Source: Flavobacterium geliluteum (GTDB lineage: Bacteria > Bacteroidota > Bacteroidia > Flavobacteriales > Flavobacteriaceae). From it: a DNA stretch of 64,000 nt. The notes beneath the pieces are model-generated. The model was not told the DNA's origin and searched no databases. It saw nothing but the letters and a program-made list of their open reading frames with translations. The stretch is from NCBI RefSeq assembly GCF_017948595.1, contig NZ_JAGFBV010000016.1, forward strand, positions 45,054 through 109,053. Direction: 5' to 3'. Made by a program: the position numbers and the translations under genes. Shown here one piece after another: positions 1-9,706 of the stretch (position 1 is its first letter; each line of letters opens with the position of its first letter).

Positions 1-2
1 GA

Positions 3-992
3 GAAAAAAATAATTATCTGCTTAATCTTGATGATGGTTTTATTTCGCTTCAGTTAAAAAATGCAAACAAACAAAATCTAAAGTTAAAAATTGAAGCGTT
101 TAGCGATCAAAATCTTGTAAATAATGATGATAAAATTAAATTTAATTCAGAGTTAAAAATTCATGTAGTATCTGGAATTTATGGTGCTCAAAAGCCCAAT
201 TTATTTTATAAACTTGATAAAACTAAGGAATTTGTTTCTATAAAAGAAGGCCTTATTGTTTTGAATAATTTGAGCAACGGCTTTCACTCCATTACCATTT
301 ATAAACATAATGGTGCTAATTATGATAAAGTTTCCAGTTTCGAATTTAATGTGGCACAGCCTTGGTATTTTTCTTTTTGGATGATACTGTTGTATTTGCT
401 TTTTGTTGGAGCAATATTTTTCTTTTATTATAAATGGAATAAATTGCGCTACCTTCAAAAGTTAAAATTGCAGAAAGAAGAATTAAAACATCAGAAAGAA
501 ATTCTAGAAATGGAATTGAAAGCTGAGAATGAATTGAATATTCAGGAATACGAAAAACACATTCTTGAATTGGAATTGCAGACAAAATCGTCTGAAGTAG
601 CGGGGAAATCTTTATCAATTGCGAAGCAAAGTGAAATGATCGAGAACATTCAGCGTATTTTAGATTCGGAAAAAGATTTTAATAAACTGAAAAGTGAAAT
701 TAAAAAAGCAATCAAAATTAATGAAGTTAATAAACATGAGTGGGAAATTTTTGAAACCAACCTCAATCAGATTCACAATGAGTTTATTATTAATCTTTCC
801 AAAAAATTTCCCAACCTTACTCCCAAGGATATAAAGCTGTGCGTTTACCTTAAAATGAATCTTTCTTCTAAAGAAATTGCTCCCATGATGAATATATCTT
901 TTCGAGGAGTTGAACTGCATCGTTATCGTTTACGAAAGAAATTAAACCTTTCTCAAGAAGAAAATCTACCAAAATTTTTACTGACTATCTAA
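3..992 (+). CDS. LuxR-type membrane-anchored PUL regulator (3' part)
   Basis: The reading frame is open from the window edge, so only the C-terminal 329 residues are visible. In order they show the end of a beta-rich sensor region resembling the Y_Y_Y domain (residues about 1-118), one hydrophobic segment (about 120-140), a basic and glutamate-rich coiled coil (about 145-240), and a C-terminal helix-turn-helix of the LuxR class with SSKEIAPMMNIS as its recognition core. There is no histidine kinase domain, so this is the propeller/Y_Y_Y/HTH type rather than a hybrid two-component system. It lies 245 bases upstream of susC in the same direction and is inferred to sense an oligosaccharide in the periplasm and activate that operon. 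Family assignment is firm; the ligand is inferred from the neighbours. Confidence 0.85.
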   Translation, partial: EKNNYLLNLDDGFISLQLKNANKQNLKLKIEAFSDQNLVNNDDKIKFNSELKIHVVSGIYGAQKPNLFYKLDKTKEFVSIKEGLIVLNNLSNGFHSITIYKHNGANYDKVSSFEFNVAQPWYFSFWMILLYLLFVGAIFFFYYKWNKLRYLQKLKLQKEELKHQKEILEMELKAENELNIQEYEKHILELELQTKSSEVAGKSLSIAKQSEMIENIQRILDSEKDFNKLKSEIKKAIKINEVNKHEWEIFETNLNQIHNEFIINLSKKFPNLTPKDIKLCVYLKMNLSSKEIAPMMNISFRGVELHRYRLRKKLNLSQEENLPKFLLTI

Positions 993-1053
993 TTTTACTT
1001 ACTAAATTTTAAGAATATATTATTTTTAAAGTGCTTTTTTTACATTATTACAA

Positions 1054-1181
1054 TACATCATTACTACATCATAATGATATGTTAATGAAGACGAAATTTG
1101 TAAATATGTATTTGAATTACAATGATTTAAGTGTTGTTTTTATAGTTTTGATGTAATCATGTAGTAGACCTAAATGATGTA
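1054..1181. promoter_or_regulatory. Four-copy TACATCA motif upstream of susC
   Basis: The heptamer TACATCA occurs at 1054-1060 and 1065-1071 (starts 11 bases apart), and its reverse complement TGATGTA at 1149-1155 and 1175-1181. An extra inverted pair, GTAGTA at 1161-1166 and TACTAC at 1180-1185, overlaps the right half. All lie in the 245-base gap between the regulator gene and susC. The arrangement is what a dimeric DNA-binding protein site looks like; that the neighbouring LuxR-type regulator binds here is inference. Confidence 0.4.
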
Positions 1182-1237
1182 CTACAACGTTGTAATTGTG
1201 TAATTTGGCGCTACTAACTTAAACGATTACGAACTGT

Positions 1238-4200
1238 ATGAAAAATTTTATTTTTAGCTTTTTAGCGCTTTTGCTACTTCCGGCGTACATGTCTGGACAA
1301 GCAATTAAAGGAAAAGTAGTAGACGGCACGGGAATGGGAATTCCGGGAGCTGTCATTAGTGCTGCTAATTCCAGAACTTCTGCTGATACCGATTTTGATG
1401 GAAATTTTACAATTAATGCCAAAGAGGGTGAGATTTTAAAAATCTCAATGCTTGGTTTTGATGCTGTTTCTGTTCCTGCAACTACAGGTACGATGAATAT
1501 TGTCTTAAAAGAATCAAGCGACACTGCTTTGAAGGAAGTGGTAGTAATTGGGTATGGGACAAGAAAAAAAGTAGACAATACAACGGCTATCAGTTCTATA
1601 AAATCCGAAGAAATCACCAAAACGAAGGTACTTAACGCTTCGCAGGCCATACAAGGTAAAGCGGCGGGAGTACAAGTAATTTCGTCTGATTTGCCGGGTA
1701 GTTCACCGTCTGTTGTTATTAGAGGTTTGGGGACTGCTTTGGGAGGAAGAACACCTTTGTATGTGGTTGACGGAATGCAAACGGATAATATCAACAATAT
1801 CAATACCAATGATATTACATCTTATGATATCCTTAAAGATGCGTCGGCATTGGCTATTTACGGTACAAGAGCGGCAAATGGAGTTATCATTATTACTACT
1901 AAAAAAGGTAAAGGTGACAAAGTTTCTGTTGAGATTGAGAGTTTTGCAGGTGTAAGATCACCTCTTAAAAAAGTAAAAATGGCTGATAGTAATCAATATG
2001 CAAGTTTTACTAATTCAGCTTTGCAAAATAACACCTTTGCACAAAATCAGCCTGTAAACACAGATTGGTTTGATGAGATTACAAGAACAGGATCATATAC
2101 TCAAAATAATGTTTCTGTTTCGGGAGGAACTGAAAGCATTAAATATTTTTTCAGCTTAGGGAATTATGAAGAAAAAGCAGTTCTAAACGGATTGGATTAT
2201 GGTCGAACTACTTTTAGAACGAATAATGAATACAAGATTTCTAAAAAACTGACATTAAACCAAAACTTTAGTTTTACTTCTACAAAATCTACACCTAAAC
2301 CGTTGGGCGCTTTTACAAATGCTTACAAACAGTCGCCAATTGTTCCTGTGCGCTTTGCTGATGGAAAATATGGAGTGTCAAGAGTAGGTGCAGATGGTTT
2401 GGTGAGTCAAACTGGATCTGCATTTAATAATGTAGGGAATCCAGTGGCTCAACTTGATTTTTTTGATGAAGAACAAAGAAGTATCACATTACAAGGAGGT
2501 TTAAAATTAGATTACGAAATTTTAAAATCGTTAAAATTTACCTCTCAATTTAGTGGAGAGTATTACACTTGGAAACAATATAACTTTTCTGACACTAAAA
2601 ATATTTGGTTAGCGGCAAATCCTAACAAAGTTGCGAGTGATTATGAAAAAGAATTTCCAAATGCTAATTTAAATTTATTAACAAAAGGAAGAGAACAGTA
2701 CTACAATTGGAATTTGGCGAACTATTTGACTTATAATAAAGTATTTGCAGAAATTCACGATGTTGAGGTTATGGCTGGTATTGAGACAAGTGTTAGAGGT
2801 GCCAGAGAAAAATTGACTATTGCAAGAAAAAATGTAAATACTGATGCAAATTACTGGGCTTTAAAAGATGTAGAATATGCTACAAATATCACCAGCTATA
2901 AAGATGAAGTATTTAATGAAGTGAAATTGGCATCGTACTTAGCTCGTTTTCAATACAAATTGATGGATAAATATCTGGTAACCGGAACGGTTAGACGTGA
3001 TGGATCATCTAATTTTGGTAAAGATTACCGTTGGGGTACATTTCCTGCTTTTGGTTTAGGATGGATTATTTCTAAAGAAGCCTTTTTGGCCGATTCAAAA
3101 ACAATTAATTTACTAAAATTAAGAGGAGGTTGGGGAAAATTAGGAAATCAAAATGTACCTCTTAACAGAGCAAGCTACACATCTGGTCAAAATGCTTATC
3201 TAGGTGGTTCTATTTTAAACGAAGGGTCAACTATTAACTCTCAAATTGATCCAAGTCTGTCTTGGGAAATCACAAAAGAATCTTCTGTAGGTTTAGATTT
3301 TGAATTGTTAAACAGTAAATTAACAGGAACTTTTGATGTTTACGATAGAAATACAAGCAATATAATCTTAAACACAAGACCTTATTCTACCTCGGGAATT
3401 ACAAACGTTTCTCCTGCGCATGTTGGTGAAGTATCTAATAGAGGTTACGAAATATCTTTACGTTGGGATGATAAAGTGAGTGACGATTTTAGTTATTATA
3501 TCGGCGGAAACTTTTCGGGTAATCAAAATGAACTTACAGGTTTAAAAGACGTTATTCTGTCTCCGGTTGTGGGAGGAGGATTAGGTAATGGTCAGGATAC
3601 TAAATTGTTGGACAATACTACAGTGGGTCAGCCATTAGGAAGTTTTTACATTTACGAATATGCTGGTTTTGATGCCGCCAACGGAACTATGCTGTATTAT
3701 AACGCAGCAGGTGACAAAGTAACTCAGAATGTTTTAAACGCTACTACCGACAAAAAATATGTTGGTTCTAGTTTACCAAAAACGAATTACGGAGTTTCTT
3801 TAGGATTCAACTACAAAAACTTTGATTTTTCTGTAGATGGTTACGGAACTAATGGAGCAAAAGTGTACAATGGTAAAAAAGCACAACGTTTTTCTGGCGA
3901 AAATATAGAAGCATCTCTTGCCACTGATTTTTGGACAGCAAGTAATTTATCTGCTTCTAATCCAGCACCATTCAATCAAGTCCCAGTTGCTTCGACTTAT
4001 TATCTGGAATCTGGAGATTTCTTCAGAATAAATAATATTACAGTAGGATATAAATTGCCACTACAAAGTACCAGTTTTATTAGTGCTTGCCGAATTTATG
4101 TAAATGCTATTAACCCGTTTATTACGCAAAAATTCTCAGGATTTTCTCCAGAATTAAATGGTGACGGAAATCCTTACGGATCGCAAGGAGTAGAGTTAGA

Positions 4201-4252
4201 TGCTTATCCAACTTTGAGATCATTTGTAATTGGTGCTAACTTAAAATTTTAA
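1238..4252 (+). CDS. SusC-like TonB-dependent outer-membrane transporter
   Basis: At 1004 residues this has the usual SusC length and layout. There is a signal peptide ending near SGQ, a carboxypeptidase-regulatory-like beta-sandwich (about 22-95), a TonB-box-like stretch (EVVVIGYGTRKK), a plug with the SusC-typical RGLGT and YVVDGMQ motifs (about 110-220), then a long beta-barrel ending in aromatic/phenylalanine-rich KF. It imports oligosaccharides across the outer membrane, driven by TonB, with the SusD lipoprotein as lid. susD follows after 4 bases, so the two are translated as a unit. The next genes (GH144, GH3) suggest beta-1,2-gluco-oligosaccharides as cargo; that substrate is inference. 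Confidence 0.97.
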   Translation: MKNFIFSFLALLLLPAYMSGQAIKGKVVDGTGMGIPGAVISAANSRTSADTDFDGNFTINAKEGEILKISMLGFDAVSVPATTGTMNIVLKESSDTALKEVVVIGYGTRKKVDNTTAISSIKSEEITKTKVLNASQAIQGKAAGVQVISSDLPGSSPSVVIRGLGTALGGRTPLYVVDGMQTDNINNINTNDITSYDILKDASALAIYGTRAANGVIIITTKKGKGDKVSVEIESFAGVRSPLKKVKMADSNQYASFTNSALQNNTFAQNQPVNTDWFDEITRTGSYTQNNVSVSGGTESIKYFFSLGNYEEKAVLNGLDYGRTTFRTNNEYKISKKLTLNQNFSFTSTKSTPKPLGAFTNAYKQSPIVPVRFADGKYGVSRVGADGLVSQTGSAFNNVGNPVAQLDFFDEEQRSITLQGGLKLDYEILKSLKFTSQFSGEYYTWKQYNFSDTKNIWLAANPNKVASDYEKEFPNANLNLLTKGREQYYNWNLANYLTYNKVFAEIHDVEVMAGIETSVRGAREKLTIARKNVNTDANYWALKDVEYATNITSYKDEVFNEVKLASYLARFQYKLMDKYLVTGTVRRDGSSNFGKDYRWGTFPAFGLGWIISKEAFLADSKTINLLKLRGGWGKLGNQNVPLNRASYTSGQNAYLGGSILNEGSTINSQIDPSLSWEITKESSVGLDFELLNSKLTGTFDVYDRNTSNIILNTRPYSTSGITNVSPAHVGEVSNRGYEISLRWDDKVSDDFSYYIGGNFSGNQNELTGLKDVILSPVVGGGLGNGQDTKLLDNTTVGQPLGSFYIYEYAGFDAANGTMLYYNAAGDKVTQNVLNATTDKKYVGSSLPKTNYGVSLGFNYKNFDFSVDGYGTNGAKVYNGKKAQRFSGENIEASLATDFWTASNLSASNPAPFNQVPVASTYYLESGDFFRINNITVGYKLPLQSTSFISACRIYVNAINPFITQKFSGFSPELNGDGNPYGSQGVELDAYPTLRSFVIGANLKF

Positions 4253-4256
4253 AATT

Positions 4257-5714
4257 ATGAAAAAGATATATATAGCAACGTTTGTATTATCAACACTCTT
4301 TTTTACAGGATGTGCAGACGATTATTTAGATGTAGATCAAACAGAATCTATTTCTACTGATGATGTCGAATTGTTTAATAATGATGCTGGTGCAACTCAG
4401 TTTGTTACCTCTATTTATAATAAATTCTTGAATTGGGACATGACCTCATTTGGTTGGATCGGACTTTCAAGTATTACGTCTGATGATGCCGATAAAGGTT
4501 CATCTCCTGGAGATACCGGCACAGATAAAGATGTATTGGATAATCTGACTTACAATGCATCAAATCCTTCTGTTGAAGGTATATTCAATGCTAATTATGA
4601 TGGTATCAATAGATGCAACCAGGCCTTGAATATTTTGCCTAAATTAGACAAAGCCGATGCCAATTTAAGAGCCAGATTAGCAGGTGAAGCCAAATTTTTA
4701 AGAGCCTTTATGTATTTTACTTTAGTGAAATGTTTTGGAGGAGTGCCAATTGTAGACCACTTGCCTATTCCAGGTTCAGATTCAGACAGAATTATGCAGT
4801 TGACACGCAAAACCTCTGCTGAAGTATATGCCTTTATCGAAAGTGACTTAAATGACGCTATTGCTGCATTACCTGAAAAATCGGCCTATGGAGCCAATGA
4901 AAAATCAAGAGTGTCAAAAGGTGCTGCGTATGCTTTATTAGCAAAAGTAAGTTTGTATCAAAAAAATTGGCAAAAAGTAGTTGACAATTGTAATAAAGTT
5001 ACAGGTTATTCACTTGCCAATGATTATGCTACCATGTTTAGACCTGCAGGAAAATTTGATTCTGAATCTATTTTCGAAATTTATGCTCAAGGTGCTGTAC
5101 CTGCTAAAGGAATCGAAGGTTACTCAAACACACAAGGTGCTCGTGGTGCTGGTGGATGGGGCTGGGGTTTCAATACACCATCTCAAAGTTTAGTAAATGC
5201 TTATGAGCCTGGCGATGTTAGAAAAACAGCAACCATTATTTTTAGAGGAACTACTTTGTACGATGGTAGGGTAATTCCAACGACAGTTGAAAATGAAACC
5301 TATAACTACAAAGCTTATTCGTCTGCTTACACAGATGCCTGGGAGACAGATGTAGATATTAAATACCTAAGATATGCTGAAGTTTTATTGATGAAAGCAG
5401 AAGCTCTTAATGAGTTAGGACAAACTTCGGAGGCTATTCCTTTGCTGAATCAAATTAGAAACAGAGCAAATTTAGGAGCAACTCCTGCTGTATCACAAGC
5501 TGATGTTAGAACTGCAATTTGGAAAGAAAGAAGGGTAGAGATGGCTTTTGAGCATGATCGCTTTTTTGATCTAGTACGTACAGGTCAGGCCAAAGCTGCT
5601 TTCACTGCGGATAATAATAAAGTTTTTGTTGTGGGTAAACATGAATTGTTTCCTATACCAGCTGCATTCTTAAAACAAGCAGGAACTTTGTCTTCTCAAA
5701 ATCCTTTGTATTAA
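4257..5714 (+). CDS. SusD/RagB family surface lipoprotein
   Basis: This 485-residue protein begins with a lipoprotein signal whose lipobox cysteine is Cys19. It is followed by Ala-Asp-Asp, an acidic start compatible with the surface-export signal of flavobacterial lipoproteins. It has the SusD N-terminal helical half with tetratricopeptide-like helices (ARLAGEAKFLRAFMYF) and the C-terminal RagB/SusD signature (KYLRYAEVLLMKAEALNELG, then WKERRVEMAFEHDRFFDLVRTG). It binds glycan at the cell surface and caps the SusC barrel encoded 4 bases upstream. A terminator-like hairpin lies 110 bases downstream, so susCD may form a transcript of their own. Confidence 0.97.
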   Translation: MKKIYIATFVLSTLFFTGCADDYLDVDQTESISTDDVELFNNDAGATQFVTSIYNKFLNWDMTSFGWIGLSSITSDDADKGSSPGDTGTDKDVLDNLTYNASNPSVEGIFNANYDGINRCNQALNILPKLDKADANLRARLAGEAKFLRAFMYFTLVKCFGGVPIVDHLPIPGSDSDRIMQLTRKTSAEVYAFIESDLNDAIAALPEKSAYGANEKSRVSKGAAYALLAKVSLYQKNWQKVVDNCNKVTGYSLANDYATMFRPAGKFDSESIFEIYAQGAVPAKGIEGYSNTQGARGAGGWGWGFNTPSQSLVNAYEPGDVRKTATIIFRGTTLYDGRVIPTTVENETYNYKAYSSAYTDAWETDVDIKYLRYAEVLLMKAEALNELGQTSEAIPLLNQIRNRANLGATPAVSQADVRTAIWKERRVEMAFEHDRFFDLVRTGQAKAAFTADNNKVFVVGKHELFPIPAAFLKQAGTLSSQNPLY

Positions 5715-5825
5715 ATCCTTAATTATCATTACTGAATCAAGTAATGTAGGATTTTGATCTTACTAATAGTGAAGTTACAATTCTCTTTAAAATAGAGAAA
5801 AAATAAAAGGTAACCCATCTTTATC

Positions 5826-5861
5826 ATACACCTAGGACTAAAAATTCTAGGTGTATTTTTT
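5826..5861 (+). terminator. Rho-independent terminator after susD
   Basis: The arms ATACACCTAG (5826-5835) and CTAGGTGTAT (5847-5856) are perfectly complementary and are followed by a run of T. It sits between susD and the GH144 gene and may attenuate rather than fully separate them. Confidence 0.85.
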
Positions 5862-5888
5862 ACAAAAAAATACCACAACTTACAAAAA

Positions 5889-7274
5889 ATGAAAAGTAGT
5901 TTATATATCCCTCTTTTTTTGAGTGTTATTCTCTCATGTTCGTCTTCTTCACCTGAAGGTAATAATGCAGTGACACCTTTGCCAACAAATCCAGTAATAC
6001 CAGTAAAACAGCTAACAGATACCGAAGCTTTAGACCAGGTTCAGAAAGATGCAATAAAATATTTTTGGGATTATGCTGATTCTAATTCAAAATTGGCTCG
6101 AGAAAGATATCACACTGAAGATCCTAATTTCGAATCTAATATTATCACCACAGGAGGCTCTGGTTTTGGGTTAATGACTATTGTTGTAGGAGTAGAAAGA
6201 GGTTTTTTGCCAAGAGCCGAAGCTGTTTCTAGACTTACAACAGCTTTAAATTTTCTCGAAAAAGCAGATCGTTTTCACGGTGCGTGGCCACATTGGATGG
6301 ATAATAAAGCAGGAAAAGTAATTCCGTTTGGAACCAAAGATAACGGAGGAGATTTAGTAGAAACTTCTTTTGTTTGTCAGGCTCTCATTACTATCAGAGA
6401 ATATTTTAAAAACGGAAGCACGACCGAAAAAGAATTAGCTGCAAAAGCAGATGAACTTTGGAAAGGCGTAGAATGGGACTGGTACACCAAAGGCGAAGAA
6501 GCGCTTTATTGGCATTGGTCTCCCAATTATGGTTGGGAAATGAATTTTAAATTAGAAGGCTACAATGAATGTCTGATCACGTACATCATGGCTGCATCTT
6601 CGCCAACGCATCCGATTTCTGCTGCTGCATATCATAAAGCTTGGGCAAGAAACGGAGCAATTGTAAACGCAGGCACCCAATACGGAGTTCCGGTTGTTTT
6701 AAATTACAACGGAGCTACAGGAAGCGTTGGACCCATGTTCTGGTCTCATTATTCGTATTTGGGACTTGACCCAAATAATTTAAAAGATAAATATGCAGAT
6801 TATGGAGTTTTAACTCAAAATCACGCCAAAATTATGGTGCAGCACAGTATAACAAACCCCAAAGGATGGAAAGACTACTCTGATAAATGTTGGGGACTTA
6901 CGGCAAGTTATACCAGAAATTTAGACGGCACAACTGGTTATACGGCACATCAGCCAAATAATGATACGGGAGTAATTTCGCCAACCGCAGCTTTGTCGTC
7001 TTTTCCTTTTGCTCCAACAGAGGCAATGAAGTTTTTACATTATTTATATGATGAAAATAAAACAAAATATGTCGGTATTGCAGGGCCTTATGATGCTTTT
7101 TCACCACAGTATAATTGGGTAACGCCTCGTTATTTAGCCATTGATCAGGGAACTATTGCTCCTATGATTGAAAACTATAGATCTGGTTTATTATGGAAAT
7201 TATTTATGAATGCGCCCGAGACCAAACAAGGTTTGATCACCTTAGGTTTTCATTCATCGAAATACGGTTTTTAA
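5889..7274 (+). CDS. GH144-type endo-beta-1,2-glucanase, lipoprotein
   Basis: This 461-residue protein starts with a lipoprotein signal (lipobox cysteine Cys17, then a serine-rich linker). The body matches the glycoamylase-like domain used by GH144: aromatic-rich helices of an alpha/alpha barrel including KYFWDYAD, ITTGGSGFG, WPHWMD, GDLVETSF, WHWSPNYGW and EGYNECLI. GH144 enzymes cleave internal beta-1,2-glucosidic bonds and release sophoro-oligosaccharides. Placement behind susCD and 40 bases before a GH3 gene gives a complete import and degradation set. The fold assignment is firm; substrate specificity rests on family knowledge and was not tested. Confidence 0.85.
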   Translation: MKSSLYIPLFLSVILSCSSSSPEGNNAVTPLPTNPVIPVKQLTDTEALDQVQKDAIKYFWDYADSNSKLARERYHTEDPNFESNIITTGGSGFGLMTIVVGVERGFLPRAEAVSRLTTALNFLEKADRFHGAWPHWMDNKAGKVIPFGTKDNGGDLVETSFVCQALITIREYFKNGSTTEKELAAKADELWKGVEWDWYTKGEEALYWHWSPNYGWEMNFKLEGYNECLITYIMAASSPTHPISAAAYHKAWARNGAIVNAGTQYGVPVVLNYNGATGSVGPMFWSHYSYLGLDPNNLKDKYADYGVLTQNHAKIMVQHSITNPKGWKDYSDKCWGLTASYTRNLDGTTGYTAHQPNNDTGVISPTAALSSFPFAPTEAMKFLHYLYDENKTKYVGIAGPYDAFSPQYNWVTPRYLAIDQGTIAPMIENYRSGLLWKLFMNAPETKQGLITLGFHSSKYGF

Positions 7275-7314
7275 TTCACTTTCTTAACACACACAAACAT
7301 ATAAATACAATAGA

Positions 7315-9615
7315 ATGAAAAATAAAGTAGTATTACTCTTTTTAGGATGTGCCTTGTTGGGGTATTCTCAAAAGAAGGAGTCTAAAAATAGCGTAAAAAT
7401 CAAACCAAAAGCCGAATTTGTAGCCGAATTATTGTCGAAGATGACATTGGATGAAAAATTAGGACAATTAAATTTGCCTAGTTCTGGTGACTTTACAACT
7501 GGTTTGGCCAAAAGCTCTGATATATCAAAAAAAATTTCCGAAGGTAAAGTTGGTGGTTTGTTCAATATAAAATCAGTCGAAAAAATTAGAGAAGTACAAA
7601 AGCTGGCTGTTGAAAATAGCCGATTAAAAATTCCATTGATTTTTGGTATGGATGTTATTCACGGCTACGAAACAACATTTCCAATTCCGCTTGGATTGTC
7701 TTGTACTTGGGATATGAATTTAATCGAAAGAAGTGCTCAAATTGCTGCTCAGGAAGCCAGTGCAGACGGAATCAACTGGACGTTTTCGCCAATGGTTGAT
7801 ATTTCTCGTGACCCTCGCTGGGGAAGAATTTCCGAAGGTTCCGGCGAAGATCCATACTTGGGGAGTCAAATTGCAAAAGCAATGGTAAACGGCTATCAGC
7901 AACATGATTTGTCAAAAAACACTTCAATTTTGGCGTGTGTAAAACACTTTGCTTTGTACGGTGCGCCAGAAGCAGGTCGTGATTACAATACCGTAGACAT
8001 GAGCCATATCAGGATGTTCAATGATTATTTCCCTCCTTACAAAGCTGCTGTAGATGCCGGTGTAGGTTCTGTTATGGCTTCTTTTAATGAAGTTGATGGA
8101 ATTCCTGCTACTGGAAATAAATGGTTAATGACCGATGTTTTAAGAAAGCAATGGGGTTTCAAAGGATTTGTAGTGACAGATTTTACTGGAATTAACGAAA
8201 TGATCGATCACGGAATGGGTGATTTACAGGCTGCCTCTGCTTTGGCCATGAATGCTGGTGTAGAGATGGATATGGTAGGAGAAGGATTCTTAACTACTCT
8301 AAAAAAATCGATTGACGAGAAAAAAGTAACTATAGAAAGAATAGATGCGGCTGTAAGACTTATTTTAGAAGCCAAATATGATCTAGGATTGTTTGAAGAT
8401 CCTTATAAATATTGTGATATAAAAAGGGCCAAAACGGATATTTTTACTTCTAATAATAGAATAGAAGCCCGCAAAATAGCCGCTCAATCATTGGTTTTAT
8501 TAAAAAATCAAAACCAATTGTTACCGCTTAAAAAATCGGGAACAATTGCGGTTATCGGACCTTTGGCTGATGCCGAAGAAAATATGTCCGGTACCTGGAG
8601 TGTGGCGACCAAAAAAGGAACTTCGGTTACGCTATTGAATGGTATCAAAGAAGTAGCCGGAAAGTCTGTAAAAGTGCTTTATGCCAAAGGAAGCAATTTA
8701 GATTATGATGCAACTTTTGAGACGAACGCTACAATGTTCGGAAAAACATTGCATCGTGATGCTCGTTCGAAAGAAGAACTTATCGCAGAAGCATTAAAAG
8801 TGGTCAGTCAATCTGATGTAATTGTGGCTGCTTTGGGTGAATCTGCTGAAATGAGCGGAGAATCCAGCAGTAGAACCAATTTAGAGATTCTGCAGGCACA
8901 AAAAGATTTATTAAATGCATTATTAAAAACCGGAAAACCAGTTGTTTTAGTATTATTTGATGGCCGTCCTTTGGTTATTCAGGACGAAAACAATACTGTT
9001 CCAGCGATTTTAAATGTTTGGTTTGCCGGAACAGAAGCAGGTTATGCAATTGCCGATGTTTTGTTTGGAGATGTAAATCCTTCCGGAAAATTGACTGCTA
9101 CTTTTCCACGAAGCGTGGGGCAACTGCCTATTTATTACGCTCACAAAAATACAGGAAGACCGCTTTCTAACACAGAGGGTAAGTTCGAAAAATTCAGATC
9201 CAACTATATCGATGAGAGAAATGAACCATTATTTCCTTTTGGTTTCGGATTAAGTTATACGTCTTTCGATTATTCGAATATTAAAATTTCTTCTGATAAA
9301 ATGAATGTCAACGGAAAACTAAAGGTTACGGTAGAGGTTACCAACACTGGAAATTTTGAAGGTAAAGAAACCGTACAATTGTACATAAGAGATTTAGTAG
9401 GTTCTGTGACCAGACCGGTTAGAGAACTGAAAGGTTTTCAGAAAATCAACCTTAAAAAAGGAGAAAAACAAACGGTGACTTTTGAAATCACGGTGGAAGA
9501 TTTAAAGTTTTATAACTCTGATTTACAATTTGTAGCAGAGCCTGGGCAGTTTGATGTTTTCCTAGGAGGAAATTCAAATGCCGATAAGAAAGTTAGTTTT
9601 GAGTTAACTAAATAG
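7315..9615 (+). CDS. bglX: GH3 family beta-glucosidase
   Basis: At 766 residues it has BglX length and architecture: signal peptide, GH3 N-terminal barrel (about 35-365), alpha/beta sandwich (about 400-630) and C-terminal fibronectin-III-like domain (about 670-760). Landmarks are GMDVIHGYETTFPIPLG, SRDPRWGRISEGSGEDPYL, ACVKHFALYG and the nucleophile motif VVTDFTG with Asp289. It hydrolyses gluco-oligosaccharides from the non-reducing end in the periplasm. Following a GH144 gene by 40 bases, it probably turns sophoro-oligosaccharides into glucose. A strong terminator lies directly downstream and closes the susCD-GH144-GH3 block. Confidence 0.95.
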   Translation: MKNKVVLLFLGCALLGYSQKKESKNSVKIKPKAEFVAELLSKMTLDEKLGQLNLPSSGDFTTGLAKSSDISKKISEGKVGGLFNIKSVEKIREVQKLAVENSRLKIPLIFGMDVIHGYETTFPIPLGLSCTWDMNLIERSAQIAAQEASADGINWTFSPMVDISRDPRWGRISEGSGEDPYLGSQIAKAMVNGYQQHDLSKNTSILACVKHFALYGAPEAGRDYNTVDMSHIRMFNDYFPPYKAAVDAGVGSVMASFNEVDGIPATGNKWLMTDVLRKQWGFKGFVVTDFTGINEMIDHGMGDLQAASALAMNAGVEMDMVGEGFLTTLKKSIDEKKVTIERIDAAVRLILEAKYDLGLFEDPYKYCDIKRAKTDIFTSNNRIEARKIAAQSLVLLKNQNQLLPLKKSGTIAVIGPLADAEENMSGTWSVATKKGTSVTLLNGIKEVAGKSVKVLYAKGSNLDYDATFETNATMFGKTLHRDARSKEELIAEALKVVSQSDVIVAALGESAEMSGESSSRTNLEILQAQKDLLNALLKTGKPVVLVLFDGRPLVIQDENNTVPAILNVWFAGTEAGYAIADVLFGDVNPSGKLTATFPRSVGQLPIYYAHKNTGRPLSNTEGKFEKFRSNYIDERNEPLFPFGFGLSYTSFDYSNIKISSDKMNVNGKLKVTVEVTNTGNFEGKETVQLYIRDLVGSVTRPVRELKGFQKINLKKGEKQTVTFEITVEDLKFYNSDLQFVAEPGQFDVFLGGNSNADKKVSFELTK

Positions 9616-9636
9616 TTGGTTTATTTATTAGTAATT

Positions 9637-9671
9637 GCCCTTCGTGAATGGTTAAACGAAGGGCTTTTTTT
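9637..9671 (+). terminator. Rho-independent terminator after the GH3 gene
   Basis: The arms GCCCTTCG (9637-9644) and CGAAGGGC (9657-9664) are perfect and are followed by seven T. The stem is GC-rich for this genome, so termination should be efficient. Confidence 0.92.
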
Positions 9672-9706
9672 AATTCAAAATCTACTAATCCCTAAAATTA
9701 TACAAA

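Noticed and set aside
1219..1809. Long minus-strand reading frame inside susC
   Set aside because: It is the antisense shadow of a well-supported SusC gene and has no family features.
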